Positions 53,481 through 62,894 of a stretch of 64,000 nucleotides of DNA are shown here, piece by piece (the stretch's first letter is position 1; every line of letters starts with the position of its first letter). The stretch lies in contig NZ_MVID01000005.1 of assembly GCF_002086815.1 (NCBI RefSeq), positions 62,001 through 126,000 on the forward strand. The letters run 5' to 3'. Below the pieces are notes generated by a model. It was not told the DNA's origin. It ran no database searches and saw only the letters and a list, made by a program, of their open reading frames with translations. Made by a program: the position numbers and the translations under genes. The DNA comes from Mycolicibacterium parafortuitum. Lineage in GTDB: Bacteria > Actinomycetota > Actinomycetes > Mycobacteriales > Mycobacteriaceae.

Positions 53481-55085
53481 GTGGCAGTGACGCGCTACGA
53501 CTACATCATCGCCGGGGCCGGCTCGGCCGGATGCGTGCTGGCCAACCGCCTGTCCGCGGACCCCAGGAACAGCGTGCTGCTGCTGGAGGCCGGCGGCGGC
53601 GACCGCAACCTGTGGCTGCACATTCCCAAGGGGGCCGGGAAGCTGTTCGAGAGCGAACGGCACATGTGGCACTACGAGACCACACCCTTCGGCCCGAAGC
53701 CCCATGTCGAACAGTGGATGCGCGGCAAGGTCCTCGGCGGGTCCAGCGCGATCAACGGCATGATCTACAACCGCGGCCAACGCGCGGACTACGACGGCCT
53801 GGAGCAGCTGGGCAACAAGGGCTGGGGCTGGGACGACATCCTGCCGATCTTCAAGGCTTTCGAGAACCACGAGTTCGGCGCGTCGGCCACCCGCGGGTCC
53901 GGCGGTCCGTTGCACATCTCGGTGCCGCGCGACCCCGACCCGCTGTGCGAGGAGATGATCGACGCCGCGGCCGCGGCCGGCATCTCGCGGGTGCGTGACA
54001 TCAACGAGTCCGATGACGAGCGAATCGGATACGCGACGTCGACGATCCGCGGCGGACTGCGCGTCAGCGCGGCGACGGCGTTCCTGAAGCCCGCGCTGCA
54101 CCGGCCGAACCTGACGGTGCGCACGGGTGCGTTGGTCCGGCGCGTGCTGTTCCAGGGTGAAAGGGCCGTCGGTGTCGAGGTCGGCGTCGGAAGCGGCGTC
54201 GAGCAGCTGCACGCTCGGGAGGTGGTGCTGTCGCTGGGCAGCCTGAACACCCCGAAAGTGTTGCAGCTCTCCGGTATCGGGCCTCGCGACGTGCTGGTCG
54301 CTGCCGGGGTGCCGGTGTTCGCCGACCGCGACAACGTCGGCAGGCGGATGCGGGAACACCGCTGTGCCACCCTACGCTTCCGGCTCAAGGACGACCTGGG
54401 TTACAACAAGCTGCTCGCGACCAGCCTCGGCCAGGCGATCACCGGCGTGAAGTATCTGGCCACCCGCAAGGGCCCGCTGGCCGCACCGTCATTCGACATC
54501 GTCGGATTCGTCAAGGATCACCCCGACGGCGAGCGGCCCTACGGTCAGGTGATGATGGGTCCGTGGACACTGCCGCCGTACAACACCGGCGAGCCGGTGG
54601 TCATCGAGCGTGAGCCCGGAATCTCCTGCCTCGGAATGGTTCTGCGCCCCACCTCGCAGGGCTCGGTCGAGATCACGTCGGCCGATCCCGCAGGTGCGTT
54701 GCGGATCGACGCGAACTATCTGGCCTCCGAGCATGACCGCACCGCGACGGCGAACCTGTTGCGCCGGATGCGGTCGATCTTCGAGCAGTCCCCGATCGCC
54801 GAGCGGATCAGCCACGAGACCTATCCCGGCCCCCGGGTGGACAGCGACGAGGAACTGGTCGATGCCGCCCTCGACGGCGGATACTGCGGCTACCACGCGG
54901 TGGGTACCTGCGCGATGGGGCCGAACGACGACGACGTGGTGGACAGCCAACTGCGGGTGCGGGGTGTCGAGGGGTTGCGGGTGGTGGACTGCTCGGTGCT
55001 TCCGACGATGGTGGCCGGGAATCTGAACGGCCCGATCATGGCGATGTCCTGGCGCGCTGCGGATTTCATGCTGAACGGACGCTGA
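53481..55085 (+). CDS. GMC family oxidoreductase (choline dehydrogenase-like)
   Basis: 534 residues from GTG at 53481 (GGAGA 8 bp upstream; GTG at 53487 is also possible). FAD-binding YIIAGAGSAGCVLANRL (~6-22), GMC motif KVLGGSSAINGMIYNRG (~82-98), LSLGSLNTPKVLQLSGIGP (signature 2, ~250), catalytic His in GYHAVGTCAMG (~474) and GNLNGPIMAMSW. An alcohol dehydrogenase/oxidase with FAD. Natural substrate unknown. First gene after operator site 1. Confidence 0.9.
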   Translation: MAVTRYDYIIAGAGSAGCVLANRLSADPRNSVLLLEAGGGDRNLWLHIPKGAGKLFESERHMWHYETTPFGPKPHVEQWMRGKVLGGSSAINGMIYNRGQRADYDGLEQLGNKGWGWDDILPIFKAFENHEFGASATRGSGGPLHISVPRDPDPLCEEMIDAAAAAGISRVRDINESDDERIGYATSTIRGGLRVSAATAFLKPALHRPNLTVRTGALVRRVLFQGERAVGVEVGVGSGVEQLHAREVVLSLGSLNTPKVLQLSGIGPRDVLVAAGVPVFADRDNVGRRMREHRCATLRFRLKDDLGYNKLLATSLGQAITGVKYLATRKGPLAAPSFDIVGFVKDHPDGERPYGQVMMGPWTLPPYNTGEPVVIEREPGISCLGMVLRPTSQGSVEITSADPAGALRIDANYLASEHDRTATANLLRRMRSIFEQSPIAERISHETYPGPRVDSDEELVDAALDGGYCGYHAVGTCAMGPNDDDVVDSQLRVRGVEGLRVVDCSVLPTMVAGNLNGPIMAMSWRAADFMLNGR

Positions 55086-55087
55086 AG

Positions 55088-55906
55088 CTACATCACGGCG
55101 AAGCCGGCGTCGACGGGTAGCGCGGTGCCGGTGATGTATCGGGCGCCGTCACTGACCAGATACAGCACCGCGGCGCTCACATCGCTGGGTTCGACGAACG
55201 GCACCGGCAGCAGGTTGCCCGACATCGCGCTGCCCTCGGGGTTCGCCGCGAACACCTCGGCCATGTGCTCGTTGAAGATCATCGGCGTCGCCACTCCGGT
55301 CGGATGGATCGAGTTGACCCGGATATTGTGCGGGGCATACGCGTTGGCGGCCGACCGCATCAAGCCGACGACACCGTGTTTGGAGGCGGCATAGGCGAAC
55401 GTCGCCGCGCTGCCGTCGCCGCCGCGGCCGACCAGGCCCTGCATCGAACTGATCAGCACCATGGACCCTCCGGTGCCGCGGCGGATCATCGACGGCGCCG
55501 TTGCGGCGATGGTGTGCCAGACCCCGAGCAGGTTCACATCGACGATGTCGCGGTAGAGCTGATCGTCGGTGGGGTCCGGGCGCCCGATCGCCACCACGCC
55601 GGCGTTGGCGATGACGATGTCCACGTCGCCGAATCGGGCGATGCCGCGATCGATCCCGGCCTGCAGAGCGTTCAGGTCACGCACGTCGGCGACCACGGTC
55701 TCGACGTCGGCGCCGGCCTCATGCACGAGTTTCGCGGTTTCGTCGAGATCCGCGGTGGTCGCCAGCGGGTACGGAACCGACTCGATATCGGCGCACCGGT
55801 CCACGGCGATGATGTCGATGCCCTGTTCGGCCAGTGCCACCGCGTGGCTACGGCCCTGCCCCCGTGCGGCGCCGGTGAGCACCGCGACCCTGCGTTGTGC
55901 GTTCAT
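55088..55906 (-). CDS. Mycofactocin-type SDR family oxidoreductase
   Basis: 272 residues from ATG at 55906. TGAARGQGRSHAVALAEQGIDIIAVDRCADI at the start matches the mycofactocin-coupled SDR subfamily (the sequence between the glycine motif and VD-RCA is diagnostic). IANAG, SSMQG, YAASK (~160) complete the active site. Such enzymes keep NAD(H) bound and pass electrons to the redox cofactor mycofactocin. It ends 2 bp from the GMC stop (convergent) and starts 41 bp from operator site 2. Confidence 0.83.
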   Translation of the reverse strand: MNAQRRVAVLTGAARGQGRSHAVALAEQGIDIIAVDRCADIESVPYPLATTADLDETAKLVHEAGADVETVVADVRDLNALQAGIDRGIARFGDVDIVIANAGVVAIGRPDPTDDQLYRDIVDVNLLGVWHTIAATAPSMIRRGTGGSMVLISSMQGLVGRGGDGSAATFAYAASKHGVVGLMRSAANAYAPHNIRVNSIHPTGVATPMIFNEHMAEVFAANPEGSAMSGNLLPVPFVEPSDVSAAVLYLVSDGARYITGTALPVDAGFAVM

Positions 55907-55947
55907 CTCAACCCTTCGGATCTGTTGGTCCGAGCATAGAGCGTGTG

Positions 55948-55964
55948 CTATACATCCGTACAGC
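55948..55964. promoter_or_regulatory. Shared 17-bp operator, site 2
   Basis: CTATACATCCGTACAGC lies between the divergent SDR genes, 42 bp from the minus-strand start and 16 bp before the plus-strand start. It is followed by a clear RBS (GAGGAG). Confidence 0.65.
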
Positions 55965-55980
55965 GGCGTGAGGAGATGCG

Positions 55981-56724
55981 GTGAGTCGTGTAGCGGTGGT
56001 GACTGGCGGGGCGTCGGGACTGGGCGAGGCGATCTGCGCCGGCCTGGCCGCGCAAGGCCACCGGATCGCCGTCCTGGACCTCGACGCGGGCGCAGCGGAC
56101 AAGGTCGCCGCCGACCTGCGAGGCCACGGTGCGCAGGCCGTCGGAATCGCGGTGGACGTCGCCGACGAGGCCGCGGTCGATCGCGCATTCAGTATGGTGC
56201 GAACCGAATTCGGGCCGACCGAGATCCTGGTGACCAGCGCCGCGATGGGTGGGTTCACCCGCCTCGACAAGATCACCCTCGACGAGTGGAACCGCTATCT
56301 CGCGGTCAATCTCACCGGGACCTTCCTGACCCTGCGCGCCGCCCTGTCGGACATGGTCGCGGCGGGATGGGGCCGGATCGTGACGATCTCTTCGGCGGCG
56401 GGCCAGCAAGGCGCGCCGCGGCAGGCGCACTACTCGGCCACCAAGGGCGGGGTGATCGCCCTGACGAAGACCGTCGCGCGGGATTATGCGAAGTACGGCA
56501 TCACCGCGAACTCGGTGCCGCCGTTCGCGATCGAGACGCCGATGCTGCGCCGGCAGCAGGCTGAGGGCAAACTCCCGCCGGACGAGTATCTGACCCAGGC
56601 GATCCCGGCCGGCCGGGTCGGCGCACCCGAGGACGTCGCCGCCGTGTGTGCGTTCCTGTGCTCGGAGGCGGCTGGATATGTGACGGGTCAGGTCATCGGT
56701 GTCAACGGCGGTGCGGTCGTCTGA
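55981..56724 (+). CDS. SDR family oxidoreductase
   Basis: 247 residues from GTG at 55981. TGGASGLGEAI (~8), SAAMGG at the NNAG position (altered), TISSAAG, YSATK (~155), C-terminal YVTGQVIGVNGG. Heads a run SDR-ferredoxin-P450-SDR-LLM. Conventional NAD(P)-dependent alcohol/ketone chemistry is expected. Confidence 0.85.
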   Translation: MSRVAVVTGGASGLGEAICAGLAAQGHRIAVLDLDAGAADKVAADLRGHGAQAVGIAVDVADEAAVDRAFSMVRTEFGPTEILVTSAAMGGFTRLDKITLDEWNRYLAVNLTGTFLTLRAALSDMVAAGWGRIVTISSAAGQQGAPRQAHYSATKGGVIALTKTVARDYAKYGITANSVPPFAIETPMLRRQQAEGKLPPDEYLTQAIPAGRVGAPEDVAAVCAFLCSEAAGYVTGQVIGVNGGAVV

Positions 56725-56764
56725 CCGGCGATCACCGAACGACAGAACCAGGAAGGCAGTGACG

Positions 56765-56971
56765 ATGCGGGTCGAGGTCGAATCCTCCCGGTGCCAGGGG
56801 CACACCCTGTGCGCCATGATCGCGCCGGAGTCGTTCGTGCTCGACGACGTCGACGGTCATGCACACGCCGTATCCGGGCAGGTCCCGGACGATCACCACG
56901 CTTCGGTGGCCGAGGCTGCCCGCTCCTGCCCCGAGCAGGCGATCCTGCTGACCGACGGGGGCCCGCGATGA
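56765..56971 (+). CDS. Ferredoxin with CxxHxxC cluster motif, P450 partner
   Basis: 68 residues from ATG at 56765. Cluster ligand pattern RCQGHTLCAMIAPESF ... SCPEQAI: Cys-x2-His-x2-Cys ... Cys-Pro, the mycobacterial variant in which the second Cys position is His. It binds a 3Fe-4S (or 3Fe-4S/4Fe-4S) cluster and donates electrons to a P450. Its stop overlaps the P450 start (ATGA), so it is the cognate partner of 56968-58302. Confidence 0.9.
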   Translation: MRVEVESSRCQGHTLCAMIAPESFVLDDVDGHAHAVSGQVPDDHHASVAEAARSCPEQAILLTDGGPR

Positions 56972-58302
56972 CGAACTACCACTTCGACCGGCACGCCCCC
57001 GACTATCGCGACAAGTTCCTCGACATCACCCACGAGATGCACCAGAGGTGCCCGCTGGCGTGGACGGACACCTACGACGGGCACTGGGTGGCCGCGGGCA
57101 GCGACGCGGTGTTCGAGCTGGCGCGCTGCCCGCACGTGTCCAACGATCACGACGTCAACAACGAACGCCGCGGATACAAGGGCATCTCGATCCCGCGGAT
57201 GGTGGAGGCCGAGGGCTTCCGCGGCGGTATGCTCGAGATGGACGACCCCGAGCACCGCCTCTACCGCACCGCGCTGAACCCGTATCTGTCCCCGGCGGCG
57301 GTGAAGCGCTGGGAACCGTTCGTCGACGAGATCGTCCGCGCCTGCCTCGACGACCAGATCGAAACAGGGCGCATCGATTTCGTCGACGACCTGGCCAACG
57401 TGGTGCCCGCGGTGCTCACCCTCGCGATGCTCGGTGTGCCGCTGGAGAAATGGGAGCTCTACAACGAGCCGGCGCACGCGTCGGTGTACACGCCGCCGGA
57501 CTCCCCGGACGCCGACCGGGTGCGGGAGATGTATCTGGCGATGGGCGTGGACCTGTTCACCAACCTGATGGAGATCCGGGAGAACCCCCGTCCCGGCATC
57601 ATCGACGCGCTGGCGCGCCTGCGCATCGACCGCGAGGCCCCGCCCGACATCGAGCTGATCGGCATGCTGAACCTGTTGATCGGCGGCGGATTCGACACCA
57701 CCACCGCGCTGACCGCACACGCCCTGGAATGGCTGTCCGACAATCCCGATCAGCGCTCCCGGCTCAGTGCCGAACGCGACACACTGCTCAACCCCGCCAC
57801 CGAGGAGTTCCTGCGGTACTTCACCCCGGCGCCCGGTGATGCCCGCACCATCGCCGAGGACATGTCCCTCGGCGACATCGAGCTGCGCGAAGGCCAGCGG
57901 CTGTGGCTGTCCTGGGCGATGGCCAACCGCGACCCCGCCGTGTTCGGCGACCCGGACCAGGTGATCCTGGATCGTAAGGGTAACCGGCACTTCAGCTTCG
58001 GTCTCGGCGTGCACCGCTGCATCGGCTCGAACGTGGCCCGCACGGTCTTCAAGTCCATGCTCACCGCGGTGCTGGACCGGATGCCGGACTACCGCTGCCT
58101 GGTCGAGGGCACCGTGCACTACGACAGCATCGGCGTGATCCAGGGCATGCGGCACCTGCCCGCCGAGTTCACGCCGGGGCCCCGGTTGGGCGCAGGCGTC
58201 GCCGAAACCGTCGCCAGGCTCCAGAAGGTCGGCGACGAGCAAGGTTTGGCACGGCCCATCACCGAGCTCAAGGACGCCGCGCGCATCGAGGAGACGGTAT
58301 GA
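56968..58302 (+). CDS. Cytochrome P450
   Basis: 444 residues from ATG at 56968. I-helix GGGFDTTTA (~237, Asp in place of Glu/His before the Thr run), ExxR in EEFLRYF, heme loop FSFGLGVHRCIGSNVAR (Cys ~351). The C-terminal ~45 residues extend past the heme domain (DEQGLARPITELKDAARIEETV). Paired with the adjacent ferredoxin. A hydroxylase for a hydrophobic or alicyclic substrate is likely; the substrate is not identifiable. Confidence 0.9.
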   Translation: MTNYHFDRHAPDYRDKFLDITHEMHQRCPLAWTDTYDGHWVAAGSDAVFELARCPHVSNDHDVNNERRGYKGISIPRMVEAEGFRGGMLEMDDPEHRLYRTALNPYLSPAAVKRWEPFVDEIVRACLDDQIETGRIDFVDDLANVVPAVLTLAMLGVPLEKWELYNEPAHASVYTPPDSPDADRVREMYLAMGVDLFTNLMEIRENPRPGIIDALARLRIDREAPPDIELIGMLNLLIGGGFDTTTALTAHALEWLSDNPDQRSRLSAERDTLLNPATEEFLRYFTPAPGDARTIAEDMSLGDIELREGQRLWLSWAMANRDPAVFGDPDQVILDRKGNRHFSFGLGVHRCIGSNVARTVFKSMLTAVLDRMPDYRCLVEGTVHYDSIGVIQGMRHLPAEFTPGPRLGAGVAETVARLQKVGDEQGLARPITELKDAARIEETV

Positions 58303-59153
58303 GCCGTCCCGTCGCGGTGGTGACCGGGGCCAGTCGCGGCGCCGGTGTCGGGATCGCGCACGCGCTGGGAATGCACGGCTGCACCGTCTACGTGACGGGC
58401 CGCACCGTCGAGTCGGGTGGCTCCGCGGCGGGGACCATCGGCGAGACGGCCGCCAAGGTCACCGCCGCCGGCGGCGAGGGTATCGCCGTTCAGGTCGACC
58501 ACGGCGACGACGAGCAGGTAGCGGCGTTGTTCGATCAGGTCGCCCGCGACCACGGTCGCATCGACATCCTGGTCAACAACGCGGCCGTCATCCGCGACGA
58601 GATGATGGGGCGCACCAAGTTCTGGGAAGAACCGATCAACGTCATCGACACGCTCGACGTCGGCCTGCGGAGCAGCTATGTCGCCACGGTGTACGCCGCG
58701 CCGCTGATGGTGCCCAACGGCACGGGGTTGGTGGTGTTCACGTCGTCCTCGGGTGCGGTGCACTACGCGTTCGGACCCGCCTACGGCGTCCCGAAGGCCG
58801 GCACCGACAAGATGGCTGCCGATATGGCCTACGACTTCCGCGACGTGGGTATCGCCGCGGTGTCGATCTGGATGGGATCGCTGCTCACCGACCGGGTGCG
58901 CGGGATCATCGCGAGCAACCCGGCGAAGTTCGGCCACATCCTCGACACCGCGGAAACCCCGGAGTTGACCGGACACGTGATCTGGGCGCTGCACGCAGAT
59001 CCGGACGTGATGGCGCTGAGCGGCCAGACCCTGATCGGGGCCGAGTTGGCCGTCAAGTACGGGATCACCGACGAGGATGGTCGTCAACCCCCGTCGTACC
59101 GCGACCTTTTCGATGTGCATCCGCCCGCGCAGTGCGCTCATGTGATGCGATGA
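58299..59153 (+). CDS. SDR family oxidoreductase
   Basis: 284 residues, ATG overlapping the P450 stop. TGASRGAGVGIAHALG (~9), VNNAAVIRD (~93), TSSSGA, YGVPKAG (Tyr-x3-Lys ~165). Longer C-terminal tail than classical SDRs (LIGAELAVKYGITDEDGRQPPSYRDLFD), a subfamily common in mycobacterial catabolic clusters. Probably follows the P450 step. Confidence 0.85.
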   Translation: MSRPVAVVTGASRGAGVGIAHALGMHGCTVYVTGRTVESGGSAAGTIGETAAKVTAAGGEGIAVQVDHGDDEQVAALFDQVARDHGRIDILVNNAAVIRDEMMGRTKFWEEPINVIDTLDVGLRSSYVATVYAAPLMVPNGTGLVVFTSSSGAVHYAFGPAYGVPKAGTDKMAADMAYDFRDVGIAAVSIWMGSLLTDRVRGIIASNPAKFGHILDTAETPELTGHVIWALHADPDVMALSGQTLIGAELAVKYGITDEDGRQPPSYRDLFDVHPPAQCAHVMR

Positions 59154-59157
59154 GGGC

Positions 59158-60099
59158 ATGCGGATCGGACTGACCGGAGGCGCTTCCTCCGTCGACAAGA
59201 TCGTCGCGCAGGCCCAGCAGGCGGAGGCCGACGGATTCGCCGCACTCTGGTACGCCAGCGCGGTCGCCGGTGACCCGCTGGTCGCGATGGCGATCGCCGG
59301 ACGGGCCACCGCGTCGATCGAATTGGGCACCGCGGTACTGCAGACCTATCCGTGTCATCCACTGCTGCAGGCGAACCGGGTTGCCGCGGCCGTCAACGCG
59401 ATGGGGCGGCCCGGGCTGACGTTGGGTATCGGGCCGTCCCACGAGCCGATCGTGCGCGATGTGCTCGGCCTGTCCTACGACCATCCGGTCCGCAACACCC
59501 GTGAGTACCTGCAGATCATCACCGCGCTGCTGGCCGGCGACGAGGTGGACCTCGACGGCACGGACTGGAGCGTGCACAGCGCCGGCCGGATGGCGGCGCT
59601 CGACCACCCGGTGCCGGTGCTGCTGTCGGCGCTGTCGCCGCGGATGCTGCGTGTCGCCGCCGAGTATGCCGACGGCGTGGTGTTGTGGCTGGCGTCGGCG
59701 GCGGTGATCGCCGAGCGGATCGCCCCGGCGGTCGCCGGCGGCCGCATCGTCGCGGGGCTGCCCGTCGCGGTGCACGACGACCCCCGGGAAGCGCGTGAGG
59801 CGATCGCCGCGACGGCCGGTGGTTACGAGCGGATGAGCAACTACCAGAACATCATCCGCGCCGGAGGCGGCGCATCAGCCGCTGACGTCGGAATCGTCGG
59901 CGACGAAGCGGCGGTGACGCGCCAGCTCGAAGAACTCATCGCCGCGGGTGCCACCGACGTCTGGGCACAGCCCGTGGCGGTGGGATCGGATCGGGCGCAG
60001 CGCTCGGCATCGGTGAAACGCACCAGGGCGCTGCTCGCGGCGCTGGCGGCCGAAGGTCAGGTCACTGACCCCGTGGCCGGGCCCCGCGCCCGTAGGTGA
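59158..60099 (+). CDS. LLM class F420-dependent oxidoreductase
   Basis: 313 residues. MRIGLTGGASSVDKIVAQAQQAEADGFAALWYAS at the start, LGTAVLQTYPCHPLLQANRVAAAVNAMGRPGLTLGIGPSHEP (~55-97), then VPVLLSALSPRMLRVAAEYADGVVLW. This matches the F420-dependent luciferase-like group. Last gene of the SDR-Fd-P450-SDR-LLM run. The 3' end overlaps the convergent nitroreductase by 38 bases. Confidence 0.83.
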   Translation: MRIGLTGGASSVDKIVAQAQQAEADGFAALWYASAVAGDPLVAMAIAGRATASIELGTAVLQTYPCHPLLQANRVAAAVNAMGRPGLTLGIGPSHEPIVRDVLGLSYDHPVRNTREYLQIITALLAGDEVDLDGTDWSVHSAGRMAALDHPVPVLLSALSPRMLRVAAEYADGVVLWLASAAVIAERIAPAVAGGRIVAGLPVAVHDDPREAREAIAATAGGYERMSNYQNIIRAGGGASAADVGIVGDEAAVTRQLEELIAAGATDVWAQPVAVGSDRAQRSASVKRTRALLAALAAEGQVTDPVAGPRARR

Positions 60100-60739
60100 T
60101 GTCGGCGCGGTCGGGATCCCAGCGGTTGCGGAACACCACGTCCGTCAACGGTCTACGGCGCACCGGACCGTGTTTACCCCGTGGCCAGCCCACCACGACG
60201 TGGCCTGCGAGGAACCATTCGTCGGGGATCCCGGCCACCTCGCGCAAGGCCTTCTCGCCGCCGTAGGACGCCCAGCTGGTGATGCACGCGCCGAGCCCCT
60301 GCGCGCGGGCCGCGAGGTAGAAGTTCTGCAGCGCCGGGTAGATGGAACCGCCCTGCAGGAACTCCGAGGAGAACTCGTTCTTGTACGCGACGAACAGCAC
60401 CGAGGTGAACTCACCGGCGCGGTCGTGCAATTCGTAGGTGGCCCGGTTGTTGCGGGCGGCACGGCTGTCGTCGCCGGCGGCCGGACGCGTCATGCCGTAG
60501 ATGGATTCGATTGATTCCAAGGCGATCTTGGCCGCCTGCGCGACCGCGGCGCGCTGTTCGGAGCCGTCGAGCACGATGAACCGCCACAGCTGCGCGTTCG
60601 CGCCGTTCGGTGCCCAGGTCGCCGCCTGCAGGCAGCGATTCAGTGTTTCGTCGTCGACAGGCTCATCGGTGAACCGACGGATCGAACGCGCGGTGGACAG
60701 CACTTCCCAGACGTCGTCGGTCGGATGCGGCATGTCCAT
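60062..60739 (-). CDS. Nitroreductase family protein
   Basis: 225 residues from ATG at 60739. FMN-binding RSIRRFTDEPVDDETLNRCLQAATWAPNGANAQLWRF (~17-52), NFYLAARAQGLGACITSWASYG (~150), and the C-terminal GWPRGKHGP. Two-electron reductions of nitro, quinone or enone substrates with NAD(P)H are expected. It diverges from the next SDR through operator site 3. Confidence 0.87.
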   Translation of the reverse strand: MDMPHPTDDVWEVLSTARSIRRFTDEPVDDETLNRCLQAATWAPNGANAQLWRFIVLDGSEQRAAVAQAAKIALESIESIYGMTRPAAGDDSRAARNNRATYELHDRAGEFTSVLFVAYKNEFSSEFLQGGSIYPALQNFYLAARAQGLGACITSWASYGGEKALREVAGIPDEWFLAGHVVVGWPRGKHGPVRRRPLTDVVFRNRWDPDRADITYGRGARPRGQ

Positions 60740-60781
60740 TGGTGTACTCGACTCAAGCCGGGGTGTCCAGCACCACACATG

Positions 60782-60798
60782 CTGTACAGTCGTACTGC
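60782..60798. promoter_or_regulatory. Shared 17-bp operator, site 3
   Basis: CTGTACAGTCGTACTGC lies between the nitroreductase (start 60739) and SDR (start 60827) genes. Matches T(G/A)TAC-N4-GTAC(A/T). Confidence 0.65.
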
Positions 60799-60826
60799 AC
60801 GTTCGGCGAGCGATGGGAGTGATGCT

Positions 60827-61597
60827 GTGAGCGACAGGTTTTCGATGGAAGGCAGGGTCGCGGTCATCACCGGCGGCGGCACCGGCATCGGGCGCGCCTC
60901 GGCGCTGGTGCTTGCCGAGCACGGCGCCGACGTGGTGCTGGCCGGACGGCGCGCCGAGCCGTTGAAGGAGACCGCCGCCGCGATCGAGGCGCTGGGGAGG
61001 CGCGCGCTCGCGGTGCCGACCGATGTCACCGACGCCGACGCATGCCAGGCTCTGGTCGACTCGACGCTGGCGGAGTTCGGCCGGCTCGACGTGCTGCTCA
61101 ACAACGCCGGCGGCGGCGAGACGAAATCACTGATGAAGTGGACCGACGAGGAGTTCCACCAGGTGCTGGACCTGAACCTGTCCAGCGCCTGGTATCTGTC
61201 GCGAGCCGCGGCCAAGCCGATGATCGATCAGAAGAGGGGCGCGATCATCAACATCTCGTCCGGCGCCGGGCTGCTGGCCATGCCCCAGGCGCCGATCTAC
61301 GGCGCCGCCAAGGCCGGTCTGCAGAATCTGACCGGGTCGATGGCCGCGGCGTGGACGCGAAAGGGTGTGCGGGTCAACTGCATCGCCTGCGGCGCGGTCC
61401 GCACTCCCGGGCTGGAGGCCGACGCGAAGCGGCAGGGATTCGACATCGACATGATCGGGCAGACCAACGGTTCCGGCCGGATCGCCGAGCCTGACGAGAT
61501 CGGTTACGGCGTGCTGTTCTTCGCCTCCGACGCATCGAGCTACTGCTCCGGGCAGACGCTGTACATGCACGGTGGCCCCGGCCCGGCGGGGGTGTGA
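60827..61597 (+). CDS. SDR family oxidoreductase
   Basis: 256 residues from GTG at 60827. TGGGTGIGRASALVLAEHGADVVLAGR (~14-40), LNNAGGGETKSL (~94), NISSGAG, YGAAKAG (~160). Similar to 2,4-dienoyl-CoA reductase-like or hydroxyacyl-CoA dehydrogenase-like SDRs. The VOC gene overlaps its stop. Confidence 0.85.
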   Translation: MSDRFSMEGRVAVITGGGTGIGRASALVLAEHGADVVLAGRRAEPLKETAAAIEALGRRALAVPTDVTDADACQALVDSTLAEFGRLDVLLNNAGGGETKSLMKWTDEEFHQVLDLNLSSAWYLSRAAAKPMIDQKRGAIINISSGAGLLAMPQAPIYGAAKAGLQNLTGSMAAAWTRKGVRVNCIACGAVRTPGLEADAKRQGFDIDMIGQTNGSGRIAEPDEIGYGVLFFASDASSYCSGQTLYMHGGPGPAGV

Positions 61598-62022
61598 CCA
61601 TGGACGTCAGCCACATCGGCGTCCGGGTGCGTGACCTCGACGCGTCCCTGAAGTTCTATACCGCCCTTGGATTCACCGAGGTGAAACGCCTGACCGTGCC
61701 CGATCAGATGGCCGAGGGTCTGCTGGGGCTGGCGCCACCGATCGGCTTCGAGGCGGTGTACCTGCGCAACGGAGGTGTCGTGCTGCAGTTGCTGACGTTC
61801 TCCGGATACCCGGCCCCCGACGAGCCCGAGCGCGGCCTGGTCCAGGCCGGGCTGACCCACCTGTCCATCGCCGTCGCGGATCTCGCCGCGGCGCGGGACG
61901 CGGTGACGTCCGCCGGGGGAGCCGTCGTCGCCGACCCGGGTGGCGGATTCGCGTGCATGGTCCGCGATCCGGATGGTCAACTGATCGAACTGGTCAACGA
62001 GAAGGTGCGTCCGGTCACCTGA
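61594..62022 (+). CDS. VOC (glyoxalase/dioxygenase fold) protein
   Basis: 142 residues from GTG at 61594 overlapping the SDR stop (GTGA; ATG at 61600 is an alternative). Two beta-alpha-beta3 modules: DVSHIGVRVRDLDASLKFYTALGF at the start and LTHLSIAVADLAAARDAVTSAGG (~85), then CMVRDPDGQLIELVNE. His, Gln and Glu metal ligands are in position. Could be an epimerase, lyase or ring-cleaving dioxygenase. Confidence 0.8.
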   Translation: MTMDVSHIGVRVRDLDASLKFYTALGFTEVKRLTVPDQMAEGLLGLAPPIGFEAVYLRNGGVVLQLLTFSGYPAPDEPERGLVQAGLTHLSIAVADLAAARDAVTSAGGAVVADPGGGFACMVRDPDGQLIELVNEKVRPVT

Positions 62023-62866
62023 GGCCGGGGACCATCGCCGCGTAGCGGTCGAGGAACTCCCATGTGGTCGAGGGGTCGTTGCCGTCCCGAAGGCCGCCGC
62101 CGACCACGACCCGGGTGAACCCGAGGTCGCGGTACCGGGCAAGACGGTTCTCCGACGGGTCCCCCCACGCCATCACGGTCAGGTCCAGCGCGGCCGGATC
62201 CCGGCCGGCGTCCTCGGCCCGCCTCCTGAAGTCCTGCAGGGCCGCAGGGAGATCGCGGTATGCGGCATCGCCGGGTAGCCACCCGTCCGCCCACGGCAGG
62301 CACTCGCCGATCGCCTTCGGCCCGGTGGCCGCGGCCAGCAGTGGCGGTCCCGGCTGCTGCTGCGGCTTGGGATGGCTCCAGACCGGTTCGAAGTCGAAGA
62401 ACTCGCCGCGGTGCGACGCCTCGTCCTGCGTCCACAACGTCCGCAGCGCGGCGACCATGTCCGCCAGCGCCCGGTAGCGGTCCGCCCACGAGATCTCACT
62501 CGACACCGCGAGCTCGGCGCGCACCCCCACGCCGACGCCGAGCAGTAACCGGCCGCCACTGAACTGGTCCAGTGTCGCCACTTGCTTGGCAAACGTGAAC
62601 AATTCGTGCTCCAGCGGCAGCGCGACCGCGGTGCCGAGCCGCAGCGTGGACGTGACCTGTGCGGCAACCAGCAAGGACAGCAGGGGATCCCAGATCCGCT
62701 GCTGGGCGTGCAGCAGAGCCGGCGGCATGGAACCCGCGGCGGACACCGGGATCTGCGGGTGCTCGCCGACCCACATCGATTCGAAGCCACGCTGTTCCAG
62801 TTCGCGCGCCAACACGTCCGGAGCCGTATCGGCCGGGGTGTTCATGCTGACGAATCCGATGTGCAT
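62015..62866 (-). CDS. LLM class F420-dependent oxidoreductase
   Basis: 283 residues. [40 protein letters not shown] (~1-40), [40 protein letters not shown] (~77-116), [25 protein letters not shown] (~170). Second LLM enzyme of the cluster. Divergent from the last P450 across a 44-bp gap holding operator site 4. Its 3' end overlaps the VOC gene by 8 bases. Confidence 0.83.
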   Translation of the reverse strand: MHIGFVSMNTPADTAPDVLARELEQRGFESMWVGEHPQIPVSAAGSMPPALLHAQQRIWDPLLSLLVAAQVTSTLRLGTAVALPLEHELFTFAKQVATLDQFSGGRLLLGVGVGVRAELAVSSEISWADRYRALADMVAALRTLWTQDEASHRGEFFDFEPVWSHPKPQQQPGPPLLAAATGPKAIGECLPWADGWLPGDAAYRDLPAALQDFRRRAEDAGRDPAALDLTVMAWGDPSENRLARYRDLGFTRVVVGGGLRDGNDPSTTWEFLDRYAAMVPGLR

Positions 62867-62894
62867 CGACTCTCCCTCGATCGGTCCCGCGGTG

